From JAUNSR01 sp036655355 (GTDB taxonomy: Bacteria; Bacteroidota; Bacteroidia; Bacteroidales; JAUNSR01): a stretch of 64,000 nt of DNA. Of this stretch, positions 9,563 through 19,194 are shown piece after piece. The notes beneath the pieces are model-generated. The model made no database searches. It was given only the letters and a program-made list of their open reading frames with translations, and was not told the origin of the DNA. The translations under genes were made by a program, and so were the position numbers. The stretch's first letter is position 1; each line of letters opens with the position of its first letter. The DNA lies in assembly GCA_036655355.1 (NCBI GenBank), contig JAVVQG010000001.1, forward strand, positions 62,001 through 126,000, in the 5' to 3' direction.

Positions 9563-10723
9563 ATGAAAAAGATTGCCTGCATTTTTACTTTAGCTGTATC
9601 GGTGTTGGAATTATCGGCACAGACACACCCTCGGATGACCGCTTTCGTGAAAGGATGGGGTAACGAGACAATCGTGATCCGATCTTACGATTACAAAGCT
9701 TCTTACACGGAACATGAGCGCGTAAAAGCGGAAAACGGTAAAGTAACGCTAGATATTCCACATCAGTTGACGTCGGTAACGATGTGGGCGGAGCGAGACG
9801 AGATTCCGATGCCGGATTCTTTAAAACAGGCGTGGGGAGTGGGGACTACGCAGGCCTACAGTATTCAAGCCATATTGATGCCTGACTCCGCATTGTCTAT
9901 TTCGGGAGAAATTACACCGAGGGGATTGGTGTATCATGCTTCGGGCTCTGATTTTTCAACGAAGTTCGCTGAGATTGAAAATCGCTGTTTGCCACATCGG
10001 ATACAATTGGATTCGTTAAATGCGTTGATCGGATTTGTCCAGGGTAAACGGTTTATAGAATTAGCGGATTTGTGCCGCAAGCAAATAAGCCTGATGACAG
10101 AGATCAAAAAAGAGTATGTAGTGAATCATTCTGAAGATCTACTCTCCTCATTCCTTTTGCCGGATCTGAACGGAAAAGATTTCGTGGAGTTACTCCCCTC
10201 TATTCCGGAACCTATGCGACAAGGAATTTTTAAATCCCAAATCGATAAAATGGAAAATTACTGGATCCAATTCCAGAAACAGCGAATGGGAAAGACTTCA
10301 GATTTGGTAGGGAAAACAGCACCAGACTTTGAACTGAACGCACTGGAAGGGGCTACCAAGAAACTAGCCGATTTCCGGGGAAAATGGGTGATTCTCGACT
10401 TTTGGGCTCTCTGGTGTGGTCCATGTATTCAGGGGTTTGAGGCAATGAAAGTGTACTATGGTGAAAATCGCGATCGCCTAGAAATAGTAGGTGTAGCTTG
10501 TAACGCCGATCAGAATGAATTGAAGAAAATGGTGGAGAAGAAAGAACTCCCCTGGGTACAACTGATGTGCAACTCCGAAAAGGAGAAGGAAACAATGAGC
10601 GATTATAAAATCGTATCGTTCCCTTCTAAAATTTTAATTGATCCCCATGGTAAGGTAGTCTTAACTTATATCGGAGAAAATGAAGAATTTTACAAGCAAG
10701 TAACCCAACTGATAACAGATTAA
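9563..10723 (+). CDS. TlpA-like thiol:disulfide oxidoreductase with N-terminal DUF4369-like domain
   Basis: A 386-residue exported protein: signal peptide at residues 1-20 (ending LELSAQ), an N-terminal beta domain of about 100 residues like DUF4369, a helical linker, and a C-terminal thioredoxin fold from about 248. The redox motif is WCGPC with Cys285 and Cys288, and a cis-Pro loop is seen at VSFPSKILID near 351-360. Such proteins reduce or isomerise disulfides in the periplasm and are abundant in Bacteroidota. It follows the GH10-like gene by 14 bases. Its specific client is unknown. Confidence 0.85.
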   Translation: MKKIACIFTLAVSVLELSAQTHPRMTAFVKGWGNETIVIRSYDYKASYTEHERVKAENGKVTLDIPHQLTSVTMWAERDEIPMPDSLKQAWGVGTTQAYSIQAILMPDSALSISGEITPRGLVYHASGSDFSTKFAEIENRCLPHRIQLDSLNALIGFVQGKRFIELADLCRKQISLMTEIKKEYVVNHSEDLLSSFLLPDLNGKDFVELLPSIPEPMRQGIFKSQIDKMENYWIQFQKQRMGKTSDLVGKTAPDFELNALEGATKKLADFRGKWVILDFWALWCGPCIQGFEAMKVYYGENRDRLEIVGVACNADQNELKKMVEKKELPWVQLMCNSEKEKETMSDYKIVSFPSKILIDPHGKVVLTYIGENEEFYKQVTQLITD

Positions 10724-10725
10724 TT

Positions 10726-10768
10726 TATATAGGAAGAGCCCGGCAATATTCCGGGCTCTTCCTATATA
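10726..10768. terminator. bidirectional intrinsic terminator
   Basis: An inverted repeat with an 18-bp stem (arms 10726-10743 and 10751-10768, core GGAAGAGCCCGG) and a 7-base loop lies between the convergent TlpA-like and ABC-F genes. The outer stem is AT-rich on both sides, so it can serve both strands. Confidence 0.85.
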
Positions 10769-10813
10769 TAAATATATATAAATAAAACTACTTCTTCAAT
10801 AGCTTAATTCCGA

Positions 10814-12706
10814 TCAGGCTAATTCACTCAATTCAAGCCAACGCATGGTTTTCTCATCGATCAGATCAATCAATTCGCTTACGCGGTTGGATTTTGCTAT
10901 CAGTTCATCAGTTGAAAGCAACCCGCTACTCATCTCACCCTCAAGCAGGTTTTTCTCCTCCTCGAGTTGCGGAATCAACGTTTCCAACTCCTCAAATTCA
11001 CGTTTCTCTTTAAATGACAGTTTTCGTTTCTGTTCATTCACCGCTTTCGGTGCGGGAGCGGAAGTGGTATTTTTAGATGCGTCCTTCTTCGCTTTTTCTG
11101 TTGCTTCTGCCTTTTCCTTCGCTTCGGTGATCTCTTTCCATTCGCGGTAATCGGTATAATTACCCGGAAAATCTTTCAACTGTGCATTGCCACGGAAAAC
11201 CATCAAGTGATCCACTACCTTATCCATGAAGTAACGGTCATGCGATACGACGATCACACACCCTTTAAAGCTACGAAGATACTCCTCCAATACGTTCAGC
11301 GTCATGATATCCAAGTCGTTGGTAGGCTCATCGAGTACTAAAAAGTTGGGGTTACTCATTAGAACGGTACATAGATAGAGTCGACGTTTCTCTCCACCGC
11401 TCAACTTATAAACGTAATTATGCTGTGTTTCGGGTGCGAAAAGGAAATGTTGAAGGAACTGTGAAGCACTCAGTTTGTTGCCATCGCCCAACGAGATTTC
11501 TTCTGCGATGTCACGCACAACATCAATCACCTTCATATTCTCATCAAACTTAAGTCCGTCTTGGCTATAATAACCGAAACGAACCGTCTCACCCACATCG
11601 ATTTTTCCGGCATCGGGAGACACCTGTCCCATCAATATCTTGATGAATGTGGATTTCCCTGTTCCGTTATTTCCAACGATTCCCATCTTCTCATAACGGG
11701 AAAAGACATAGTTGAAATCTTCCAATATCTTCAAATCGCCGAAACTTTTATAAACGTGTTCGGCTTCGAAGATTTTAGAACCGATGTAAGAAGCTTTTAC
11801 ATTCAGTTGCACGTTTCCCGTTTCACGGTCGCGTTTCGCCTTCTCCTCCAAATCATAAAATGCATCTACGCGGTATTTGGCTTTTGTTCCGCGCGCCTGC
11901 GGTTGCCGACGCATCCACTCCAATTCTGTTTTAAGAAGATTATTAGCGCGTTCAATCTCCGTATTCATCGAATCTACACGTTCCTGTCTCTTCTCTAAGT
12001 AATAACTGTAATTGCCTTTATACGTGAACAACTGTTTTCGGTCTATCTCAATGATCTCATTGCAGACACGGTCTAGAAAGTAACGGTCGTGTGTAACCAT
12101 CAGCAGCGCCACGCGCGAACGGCTCAAATACCCTTCAAGCCACTCGGTCATTTCCAAATCGAGGTGGTTGGTAGGTTCATCGAGTATCAACAATTCCGGT
12201 TCAGAAATCAGCACGTTGGCCAAAGCAACACGCTTGCGCTGACCTCCGGAAAGCTCTTCCACTTTCTGATCAAAATTTGTGATCTTGAGTTGCGAAAGAA
12301 TCTGTTTGATACGTTGTTCATAATCCCAAGCTTTGTAAAGATCCATTTTATGAAGCAGATCTTCGAGCGCTTTGGTATCGTTATGTGCGAGAGCCTCTTC
12401 ATACGCAGCAATGGTTTTCACCACATCGCTGTCTGTATTGAAACATGCTTGAAGCACCGTCAGTCCCTCCTGAAGGTAAGGATCCTGATCGAGGTATCCT
12501 ACCCGAAGATCGCGTCGGAATACCACATTGCCGGCGTCATATCCTTCGCGACCGGCGATAATATTTAGTAACGTTGTTTTACCGCTTCCGTTTTTTGCGA
12601 TCAACCCGATACGCTCCCCTTCGCAAATGCCGAAGGTAAGATCTTGAAAAAGAACGAGGTCGCCGAATGATTTCGTTAGTCGGTCAACTTGTAAGAAACT
12701 GGCCAT
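10814..12706 (-). CDS. uup: ABC-F family ATPase (Uup-like)
   Basis: A 630-residue soluble protein with two ATP-binding cassettes and no membrane segment. The first has Walker A AKNGSGKTTLL (about 37-47), signature LSGGQRKR (about 153) and Walker B LLILDEPTNHLD; the second has GNNGTGKSTF (about 345), LSGGEKRR (about 437) and FLVLDEPTNDLD. A charged linker and a C-terminal coiled coil (about 560-625) match Uup. ABC-F proteins act on the ribosome; Uup is linked to ribosome function and precise transposon excision in Escherichia coli. It may also read as a resistance-type ABC-F, but the C-terminal coiled coil favours Uup. It lies 44 bases after the MATE gene and could be its downstream operon partner. 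Confidence 0.88.
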   Translation of the reverse strand: MASFLQVDRLTKSFGDLVLFQDLTFGICEGERIGLIAKNGSGKTTLLNIIAGREGYDAGNVVFRRDLRVGYLDQDPYLQEGLTVLQACFNTDSDVVKTIAAYEEALAHNDTKALEDLLHKMDLYKAWDYEQRIKQILSQLKITNFDQKVEELSGGQRKRVALANVLISEPELLILDEPTNHLDLEMTEWLEGYLSRSRVALLMVTHDRYFLDRVCNEIIEIDRKQLFTYKGNYSYYLEKRQERVDSMNTEIERANNLLKTELEWMRRQPQARGTKAKYRVDAFYDLEEKAKRDRETGNVQLNVKASYIGSKIFEAEHVYKSFGDLKILEDFNYVFSRYEKMGIVGNNGTGKSTFIKILMGQVSPDAGKIDVGETVRFGYYSQDGLKFDENMKVIDVVRDIAEEISLGDGNKLSASQFLQHFLFAPETQHNYVYKLSGGEKRRLYLCTVLMSNPNFLVLDEPTNDLDIMTLNVLEEYLRSFKGCVIVVSHDRYFMDKVVDHLMVFRGNAQLKDFPGNYTDYREWKEITEAKEKAEATEKAKKDASKNTTSAPAPKAVNEQKRKLSFKEKREFEELETLIPQLEEEKNLLEGEMSSGLLSTDELIAKSNRVSELIDLIDEKTMRWLELSELA

Positions 12707-12750
12707 AGTATAAGATGTATTTGAATGCGCAAGTTACGTATAATCTTTGT

Positions 12751-14112
12751 TTAGCGCAATGTTACGTCGGTTTTAGGAAATTTTCTGAGTACTCCGAAAT
12801 AGAACCAGATGGCCAATACGGCACCTTTCAGACAACTGGAAATGGTAATAGACCACCAGATGCCGGAAAGTTCGAGAGCGGTGCTCATCAAAAGCAATGC
12901 CATCGGGATACGCATCAAATTGAAAACAATACCGGTGAAAGCCGGAATCTGGGTTTTACCCACACCGTTGAACCCTCCCGTTGTTACAAGTTCGGTAACC
13001 ATCAATAATTGAGAATACCCCATGATTCGCAAATAACGGGCTCCTTCGGCCAAGGCATCAGGTTCCTTGATAAAGATTCCGAAGATAAGTTCCGGAAAGG
13101 CAACAAAGCACACCCCTGCCAAAAGACCGATCGCACCGGCTATTACCAGTGTAATCTGATATGCCTTACGGATTCGTGCAAACGCTTTGGCTCCGTAATT
13201 CTGCCCCACAAAAGAGCTTAACGCCGTAGAAAAGCCACTGGCCGTCATCCACGAGATGGCCTCGATTTGTGCACCGAGACTTTGTGCAGCGACTCCGATA
13301 TGCCCGAAACGGGACGCAAAAGAGGCCAAAGTCATTCCAATCATTGAAAAAAGTGCGCTCTGAAAAGAGACCGGCAGTCCCAGTCTGAAAATACGACGAA
13401 GGTATTCCTTACGCATTCGGGTAAACAACTTCAGCTTTCCAATCGGAGATCGGAATGTGTAAAGGCGCGAAACGAAGAGTCCGAAGACAAAGAGCTGCGC
13501 CCACATCGTAGCCAGCGCCGCACCGTGGGTGCCCATCGCCGGAATCGGACCATACCCGAAAATCAACAACGGATCGAGTACGATATTCAGAACCAGACCC
13601 ATTCCGATAAAGCGAAAAGGCGTCTTGGAATTACCCGCACCATAATATACCGAAGCATAGGTGTTGTTGTTGAACGTAGCCATCATTCCGGGTACAACCC
13701 AACGCAGGTAATCCACTCCAAGGTCGGCAATATCCGGTTCGAGATGAAAAATACTCATCAGTTGGGGTGCGAAGATCAACACGAAAATTCCGAAAAGGAT
13801 CCCCATCACCGTTGAAAGCGTCACGGCATGATCGGCATACCTGCGTGCCATCTCTTTATCGCCCGAACCCAATGACTGAGAAACCGTAATTTCCGCTCCC
13901 ACCTTCGGCGTGTAGGATAAAGCATTATTCATCCATGTGAAAAAAAATGCAGCTCCGACAGCTGCCACCGGTCCCGAACCCAATCGTCCGAGCCAAATCA
14001 TATCGGTCATACTGAATGCCATCTGCACAAAGGAGGCTCCGATCAGAGGAGCCGCCAACGTACCGATAACACGGGGAATACTCCCCGTTGTCAAATCTTT
14101 TATTTTATCCAT
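12751..14112 (-). CDS. MATE family efflux transporter
   Basis: A 453-residue protein with about 12 hydrophobic helices in two homologous halves. The N-terminus (LTTGSIPRVIGTLAAPLIGA) and the TDMIWLGRLGSGPVAAVGAA segment are typical of MATE cation antiporters. It should export organic cations or drugs using an Na+ or H+ gradient. It begins 8 bases after the radical SAM gene stop on the same strand, so the two are almost certainly co-transcribed; it might export a product of that enzyme, but that link is inference from spacing only. Confidence 0.9.
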   Translation of the reverse strand: MDKIKDLTTGSIPRVIGTLAAPLIGASFVQMAFSMTDMIWLGRLGSGPVAAVGAAFFFTWMNNALSYTPKVGAEITVSQSLGSGDKEMARRYADHAVTLSTVMGILFGIFVLIFAPQLMSIFHLEPDIADLGVDYLRWVVPGMMATFNNNTYASVYYGAGNSKTPFRFIGMGLVLNIVLDPLLIFGYGPIPAMGTHGAALATMWAQLFVFGLFVSRLYTFRSPIGKLKLFTRMRKEYLRRIFRLGLPVSFQSALFSMIGMTLASFASRFGHIGVAAQSLGAQIEAISWMTASGFSTALSSFVGQNYGAKAFARIRKAYQITLVIAGAIGLLAGVCFVAFPELIFGIFIKEPDALAEGARYLRIMGYSQLLMVTELVTTGGFNGVGKTQIPAFTGIVFNLMRIPMALLLMSTALELSGIWWSITISSCLKGAVLAIWFYFGVLRKFPKTDVTLR

Positions 14113-14120
14113 TTAATCAA

Positions 14121-16313
14121 TTAAATCAAGAGAAGAGAAGTAGTAAGAAGATCTTGCATCTCCGAAGAGGCCATAAATTTCTGAAAAGAAACATCAAGCA
14201 GTGGAGTTATCTTCTCGGCAAACTCCGCGAGCGTTTCTCTTTTAGGCGATTCAGGGGTAGCGTTCCGTAACATTTCATACACTAGATTACCTATTTCTTC
14301 GCGGAAAGTGACTTCCACTTCTTCGGTACGGTTGTGAATGATGATGCGTGTGTGACGTTGGGTTTTCCCTTTCTTATGCCGTTCGATGAGCGAGGACTCC
14401 GGATCGCCTCCGATCCAGAGAAGTTGCTTTTTAAGCAGGTTCTCAAACAATTCCTCTTTTTCTATCGCCCGTCGGATACGAACCGGCGAAACGGTAGTGG
14501 GAACCACTCGGAAGCCGAACCAATCGCGCAATGGAAAATCAAAACCGATGCCATGCATAAAATTGAAAAGCGATTTGCGCAGTCCCTCACCGTAAAGCTC
14601 ATGATCAGCTCCTTCCGGGTCCTCAAAAAGACGGTCATTATCAGCAAAACCGGCAAAGCACGACTCCCCCTGCACTGCTTTATAGGCTTTAGGATCCAAT
14701 CCGAGTGGCGAGTGAGCCGTCATCGCCAAACGATGCCAGAACCCCGACTGAACGACTCCCGCTTCAAACAACTGTCTCACCACTTCGAGGGCATCAATGG
14801 TTTCCTGTTCGGTTTGTGTTGGAAAACCATACATCAGATAGGCATGTACCATTATACCGGATTCCGTAAAATTCGAGGCAACCTTAGCGACCTGTTCCAC
14901 CGTAACGCCTTTGTTAATTAGTTTCAGCAAACGGTCTGAAGCCACTTCGAGTCCCCCCGAAACAGCGATACAGCCCGAAGCTTTTAATAATCGGCATAAA
15001 TCAGAAGTATAGCTTTTCTCAAAACGCACATTGGTCCACCATGTCACCTTCAACCCACGACGGAGAATCTCCAGGGCCACTTCACGCATCAATACCGGAG
15101 GAGCAGCCTCATCCACGAAATGGAATCCGGTTTCGCCCGTTTGGCGAATCAACTCTTCCATACGATCAACCGTAATTTTTGCGGAAGCAGGTTCATAGCG
15201 ACGAATATAATCGAGAGAACCGTCGCAAAATGCGCATTTCCCCCAATAACAACCATGTGCGAACGTAAGTTTGTTCCAACGGCCGTCACTCCATAATTTA
15301 TGCATCGGGTTGGCCACTTCAATCACCGAGAGGTATTTATTCAACGGTAGTCCGGAGTAGTCGGGCGTACCGGTTTCACCAAACGGGATATCTCGTGCCG
15401 TTGGATCATTCAGATATACAACCTTATTCTCTTCTCGCAAAAATGTGCGCATCAATTTCTCTTTAGGCAACTCCCCGTTGAGATAACCAATCAATCGTTT
15501 CAACGGAGCCTCTCCGTCGTCAAGCAAAATGAAATCGGTAAAATCAAAAACGCGCGGATCGCTCAGAGATCGCAACTCGGTATTTGGGAATCCGCCTCCC
15601 ATCTCCACTCTGATCTGGGGATGATTGCGTTTGATCCATTGTCCACAACGAAATGCACTGTATAGATTTCCGGGAAAAGGGATCGTCAAAAGCACCATCG
15701 TAGGTTTGGTTTGACGGATCTGCTCCTCCAAAAGTTCGATAAGAATCTTATCTATATAGGTATACGGTTGTGCCAATGACTCATTCAACTCATCAAACGA
15801 ACCGGCATATCTACCGAGTCGTTCCGCATAGCGGGAGAATCCGAAATTAGAATCTGCCACTTCGATGATGTAATCGCAAAGATCTTCGAGGTAAAGGGTA
15901 CATAAATGTCGGGCTTTGTCACGAAATCCCATCGCGCCAAAGGCCCATTCGAGATCGGTCTCCTGATCGAAATGTGCGGCACGGGGCAGAAATTCCTCTT
16001 CGGCAATGATCTGAGCCAGCGTTTGACGTTCTCCTTGGAGGAAAGCCACCACGGAATCGATGGTTTGGATGTACTCTCTGCGAAGGGAATAAATGCGATG
16101 CGAGTTGGACGATAATTTTTTGGAATGTGGAAGTTGGAATAATGATTCGAGTCCCTTTCTTGAAAACAACCGAAGAATCACCTCCAGACTTAGATCAGCC
16201 TGAACGGCCTCTACATCGATCGTATTCAAGTACCCCTTCAGATAAGCAGTAGCCGGATAAGGCGTATTCAATTGCGTAAAAGGGGGAGAAATGAGAAGTA
16301 TTTTTTGCTTCAT
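14121..16313 (-). CDS. B12-binding-domain radical SAM protein
   Basis: A 730-residue protein. Residues 1-260 resemble the cobalamin-binding Rossmann region that precedes many radical SAM domains (ILLISPPFTQLNTPYPATAYL at the start; MVLLTIPFPGN near 206; VEMGGGFPN near 236). The radical SAM cluster motif is Cys355-Cys360-Cys363 (GCYWGKCAFC), that is CX4CX2C rather than the canonical CX3CX2C. The radical SAM TIM barrel follows with FHFVDEAAPP, SGGLEVAS and YLMYGFPTQTEQE, then a C-terminal extension of about 150 residues. It should cleave S-adenosylmethionine reductively to start a radical reaction; substrate unknown. A well-formed promoter is at 16363-16394, and the MATE gene follows directly. 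Confidence 0.82.
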   Translation of the reverse strand: MKQKILLISPPFTQLNTPYPATAYLKGYLNTIDVEAVQADLSLEVILRLFSRKGLESLFQLPHSKKLSSNSHRIYSLRREYIQTIDSVVAFLQGERQTLAQIIAEEEFLPRAAHFDQETDLEWAFGAMGFRDKARHLCTLYLEDLCDYIIEVADSNFGFSRYAERLGRYAGSFDELNESLAQPYTYIDKILIELLEEQIRQTKPTMVLLTIPFPGNLYSAFRCGQWIKRNHPQIRVEMGGGFPNTELRSLSDPRVFDFTDFILLDDGEAPLKRLIGYLNGELPKEKLMRTFLREENKVVYLNDPTARDIPFGETGTPDYSGLPLNKYLSVIEVANPMHKLWSDGRWNKLTFAHGCYWGKCAFCDGSLDYIRRYEPASAKITVDRMEELIRQTGETGFHFVDEAAPPVLMREVALEILRRGLKVTWWTNVRFEKSYTSDLCRLLKASGCIAVSGGLEVASDRLLKLINKGVTVEQVAKVASNFTESGIMVHAYLMYGFPTQTEQETIDALEVVRQLFEAGVVQSGFWHRLAMTAHSPLGLDPKAYKAVQGESCFAGFADNDRLFEDPEGADHELYGEGLRKSLFNFMHGIGFDFPLRDWFGFRVVPTTVSPVRIRRAIEKEELFENLLKKQLLWIGGDPESSLIERHKKGKTQRHTRIIIHNRTEEVEVTFREEIGNLVYEMLRNATPESPKRETLAEFAEKITPLLDVSFQKFMASSEMQDLLTTSLLLI

Positions 16314-16362
16314 TCTTTTTTCGTGGTTTAACCGTGCACCATCACGGTGCGTTTGCGGTTTG

Positions 16363-16394
16363 CAAAGTTACGCGAATTTCCGCTATTGTGCAAA
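16363..16394 (-). promoter_or_regulatory. Bacteroides-type promoter of the radical SAM-MATE operon
   Basis: Read on the minus strand, TTTG (16391-16394) is followed after 20 bases by TAACTTTG (16363-16370), an excellent fit to the TTTG / TAnnTTTG consensus. Transcription should begin near 16356. The leader then contains a short hairpin (16336-16350, GCACC/GGTGC arms) before the start codon at 16313. Confidence 0.7.
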
Positions 16395-16477
16395 GCGTGA
16401 CGTAACGGGATGGTTTAACAATCTTTTCCGTAACTAAAATAATCAAAACCGTAAAAGGAGTGTTATAAAGCTATAGC

Positions 16478-17071
16478 ATGAAGAACTTCATGAATTTAAA
16501 TCATTATTATATGGAAACGATACGTACATTTTTTGGTAAAAGTAATTATTGGTGGGCAGTCTTGGCCCTTGGTGTTTTAGTAGCGATCCTGGGCTTCTGG
16601 ATGTTGTTTCAGCCCTTGGAGGGATATGAGTTGATTGCACGCATGTTTGGTTGGGCGCTTCTGATCACGGGTGTGGTTGAAGTGGTGGTATCCATGTCTC
16701 TCGAGAAGAAGCTTCAAGGTTGGGGTTGGTGGCTTGCCGGTGGAATCATTGACATCTTCATCGGTATCATTTTGATTGCCAACATCACGTTGGCCTACCA
16801 GGTCATTCCCTATTTCTTTGCTTTTATCTTCCTGTTCAAAGGGATACAAAACATTATCGCCTCTTTCGTGATCATGCAGGGAAACCGAATCTGGTGGCTT
16901 TACTTGTTAAACGGGGTCTTGATGGTGATTCTTTCATGGATGTTTTTCACCTCTGCAGACAACCCTTCCTTCATCGTTGATTTTCTAGTTGCCCTTGTTT
17001 TCATTTATTGGGGAAGTATGATGGCTGTATTCTCCTTTGATCTGAAACCGATTAAGAGTAAAAACGACTAA
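16478..17071 (+). CDS. HdeD-like membrane protein (DUF308)
   Basis: A protein of up to 197 residues with six hydrophobic helices in three similar pairs, the layout of HdeD/DUF308 proteins. In Escherichia coli HdeD contributes to acid resistance at high density. Three in-frame ATG codons compete (16478, 16490 and 16511); the last gives METIRTFFGKSNYWW, the usual short N-terminus, so the first 11 residues may be untranslated. An AAAGGAG sequence lies well upstream at about 16453-16459. It is 12 bases before the YeiH gene, so the two are likely one transcript. Confidence 0.75.
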   Translation: MKNFMNLNHYYMETIRTFFGKSNYWWAVLALGVLVAILGFWMLFQPLEGYELIARMFGWALLITGVVEVVVSMSLEKKLQGWGWWLAGGIIDIFIGIILIANITLAYQVIPYFFAFIFLFKGIQNIIASFVIMQGNRIWWLYLLNGVLMVILSWMFFTSADNPSFIVDFLVALVFIYWGSMMAVFSFDLKPIKSKND

Positions 17072-17083
17072 AAACAAAATAAC

Positions 17084-18136
17084 GTGACTGAGAAAGTATC
17101 GCAAGGAGGTAAATGGAGTGGAGTTTTGTTTATTGCACTCTTCTCTTTAGCCGCATTTTATGTAGCTGACCTTCGGATTGTAAAAGCGCTGGCAATCAGC
17201 CCGCTGATCGTGGGGATCGTACTTGGAATGGTTTATGCGAACAGTCTGCGTGTTCATTTGCCCGGAGCGTGGGTACCGGGAATTAATTTTTGTACAAAAA
17301 CGCTACTGCGTTGGGGTATCATCCTGTATGGATTCAGATTAACATTTAGCGAGGTTTTGGCCGTAGGCTTTTCAGGATTGGTCGTAGATATCATCATTAT
17401 CGTGGTGACACTGCTTTTGGGGGTATACGTGGGTCGTTTGCTTAAAATGGACAAGGATCTTGCGTTACTCACCTCGATGGGTAGTGCGATTTGCGGAGCT
17501 GCTGCCGTATTGGGTACGGAGCCTGTTCTGAAGAATCCCTCCTACAAATCGGCGATAGCGGTAGCTACCGTGGTAATTTTCGGTACAATAGCGATGTTTA
17601 TTTATCCTGTTTTCTATCGGCTGGGCGTATATGCTCTGACGCCACAGGAAATGGGAATCTATGCGGGGGCTACGCTTCACGAGGTAGCACATGCGGTGGG
17701 AGCGGGAAATTCGATGGGTCCCGATGTGGCGAATACCGCCGTTATTGTCAAGATGCTTCGTGTAATCCTGCTCGCACCGGTGCTGTTGTTAATGGCGGTT
17801 ATCATCCCGAAGGTCAGAATCAAGCCGGAAGATAGAAATAAGAAATCCACGGAAAAAGAAAAAACAAAAATCTCCATTCCATGGTTCGCGTTCGGATTTC
17901 TTGTCGTTATCGGAATCAACTCTCTCGATGTATTAAAAAATTGGGAGGTTGAGGCGTTGACAAATATCGACACGTTCTTTCTAACAATGGCGATGACCGC
18001 GCTGGGGGTTGAAACCAGCTTCGACAAATTCAAGAAGGCAGGTCCGAAACCGTTCATTCTTGCACTTGTACTGTTTGTTTGGTTAATGGGAGGCGGCTAT
18101 CTTCTTTCAAAGTACTTGCCTCCGATGTTTGGTTAA
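17084..18136 (+). CDS. YeiH-like putative sulfate exporter family membrane protein (UPF0324)
   Basis: A 350-residue protein with about 10 hydrophobic segments, starting at GTG. Conserved family blocks include LRWGIILYGFRLTFSEV (about 74-90), MGSAICGAAAVLGTEPVL (about 132-149), the GATLHEVAHAVGAG box (about 194-207) and TALGVETSFDKFKKAGPKP near the C-terminus. Families of this type (PF03601) are annotated as putative sulfate or sulfite exporters, without firm proof. It follows the HdeD gene closely and ends 3 bases before the convergent rubrerythrin-like gene. Confidence 0.83.
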   Translation: MTEKVSQGGKWSGVLFIALFSLAAFYVADLRIVKALAISPLIVGIVLGMVYANSLRVHLPGAWVPGINFCTKTLLRWGIILYGFRLTFSEVLAVGFSGLVVDIIIIVVTLLLGVYVGRLLKMDKDLALLTSMGSAICGAAAVLGTEPVLKNPSYKSAIAVATVVIFGTIAMFIYPVFYRLGVYALTPQEMGIYAGATLHEVAHAVGAGNSMGPDVANTAVIVKMLRVILLAPVLLLMAVIIPKVRIKPEDRNKKSTEKEKTKISIPWFAFGFLVVIGINSLDVLKNWEVEALTNIDTFFLTMAMTALGVETSFDKFKKAGPKPFILALVLFVWLMGGGYLLSKYLPPMFG

Positions 18137-18139
18137 AAT

Positions 18140-18538
18140 TTACTTTCTTTTCTCATCAATAAAACGCTGCAGATGTTTTCTGTGGCGTTTTTCATCATTC
18201 ACCACGTCCTTCATCAAGGGTACCGACGCTGCCATCGGAGCATACGCCTCTGCAGTTTTCATCTCAGTCATCACCATCATTTTCATGGTGTAGCGAATTC
18301 CCAAAACCTTTGTCATCAAACGAAACATGAAACGGGGTTTGTCTTTGCGTTGCAACGTCTCTCCGGTATATTTACGAAGAATTCCGGCATGACGCCCCTC
18401 CTCTGTAGCCATTTTCTGAAAAACAGCTTTCATCTCCTCGTCTTTGGCTACCGCAGCAAGATATTTATAAATCACTACAGTTTCCAATTCACTTTGTTGA
18501 GCTTTCAAAAGCTCTTTCTTTACATCCTCTCTCATCAA
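18140..18538 (-). CDS. rubrerythrin/ferritin-like diiron protein
   Basis: A 132-residue all-helical protein. Two four-helix-bundle metal motifs are visible: an early Glu in SELETVVIYKYLA with EEGRHAGILRKY (E..H), and a later TEMKTAEAYAPMA with NDEKRHRKHLQRF (E..H), matching the ExnExxH pairs of the ferritin-like superfamily. There is no C-terminal rubredoxin domain, so this is the short rubrerythrin-like form. Such proteins handle peroxide or iron in the cytoplasm of anaerobes. It is a single gene converging on YeiH. Confidence 0.72.
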   Translation of the reverse strand: MMREDVKKELLKAQQSELETVVIYKYLAAVAKDEEMKAVFQKMATEEGRHAGILRKYTGETLQRKDKPRFMFRLMTKVLGIRYTMKMMVMTEMKTAEAYAPMAASVPLMKDVVNDEKRHRKHLQRFIDEKRK

Positions 18539-18639
18539 AATATGTGTTTTCTTTTAGCGTTGGCGAAAATAATCACAAAAACAGAAATATTATCTATGTT
18601 TTAAATAAAGAAAACTTTCTTTATTGAATTGAAAAAATT

Positions 18640-18647
18640 TATCTTTG
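18640..18647 (+). promoter_or_regulatory. candidate promoter element (TATCTTTG) of the methylmalonyl-CoA decarboxylase operon
   Basis: TATCTTTG matches the -7 box; a TTTC tetramer sits 20 bases upstream (18616-18619) in place of TTTG. It is 88 bases before the mce start and is the best promoter candidate for the whole mce-mmdB operon. Confidence 0.45.
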
Positions 18648-18734
18648 CTCGCGAACCTATTTTAACAAGTGGGTTTTATTAACGTATAAAAAACTAAACT
18701 TACCTTATTATTTACCTAAATAATTAATTGTATC

Positions 18735-19145
18735 ATGAATCTATCGCACATTGAACATCTTGGCATCGCTGTCAAGAGCTTGGATGAAGCCATTCCTTAT
18801 TATGAAAAAGTGTTAGGCCTGAAATGTTATGCTATTGAAGAGGTTCCTTCTCAAAAAGTAAAAACCGCATTCTTCAAAATAGGACAAACAAAACTTGAGT
18901 TACTGGAAGCGACCAGTGAGGACTCTCCTATCGCGAAATTCATCGAGAAAAAAGGAGAAGGTGTACATCACGTGGCTTTTGCAACGAACGATCTTCCAGC
19001 TGCCTTGGCAAAAGCTGAAGAAAGCGGCGTGCAACTAATTGACAAAACTCCGCGCGGAGGTGCCGAAGGATTGGAAATCGCATTTTTACACCCTAAATCA
19101 ACAAGAGGCGTATTGACTGAACTTTGTTTCGACCCGAACAAATAA
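18735..19145 (+). CDS. mce: methylmalonyl-CoA epimerase
   Basis: A 136-residue vicinal-oxygen-chelate protein that interconverts (R)- and (S)-methylmalonyl-CoA. The N-terminal IEHLGIAVKSLDEAIPYYEKVLGL with its metal-binding His, the GEGVHHVAFATND block near residues 75-87 with the second His, and the C-terminal LTELCFDPNK are diagnostic. It is the first gene of the decarboxylase operon, 49 bases before mmdA, and supplies the right stereoisomer for decarboxylation during propionate formation from succinate. Confidence 0.95.
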   Translation: MNLSHIEHLGIAVKSLDEAIPYYEKVLGLKCYAIEEVPSQKVKTAFFKIGQTKLELLEATSEDSPIAKFIEKKGEGVHHVAFATNDLPAALAKAEESGVQLIDKTPRGGAEGLEIAFLHPKSTRGVLTELCFDPNK

Positions 19146-19194
19146 TACGTCCTTTACTTCTTAACAATTTATTAAAATCTAAAAAACACACATC

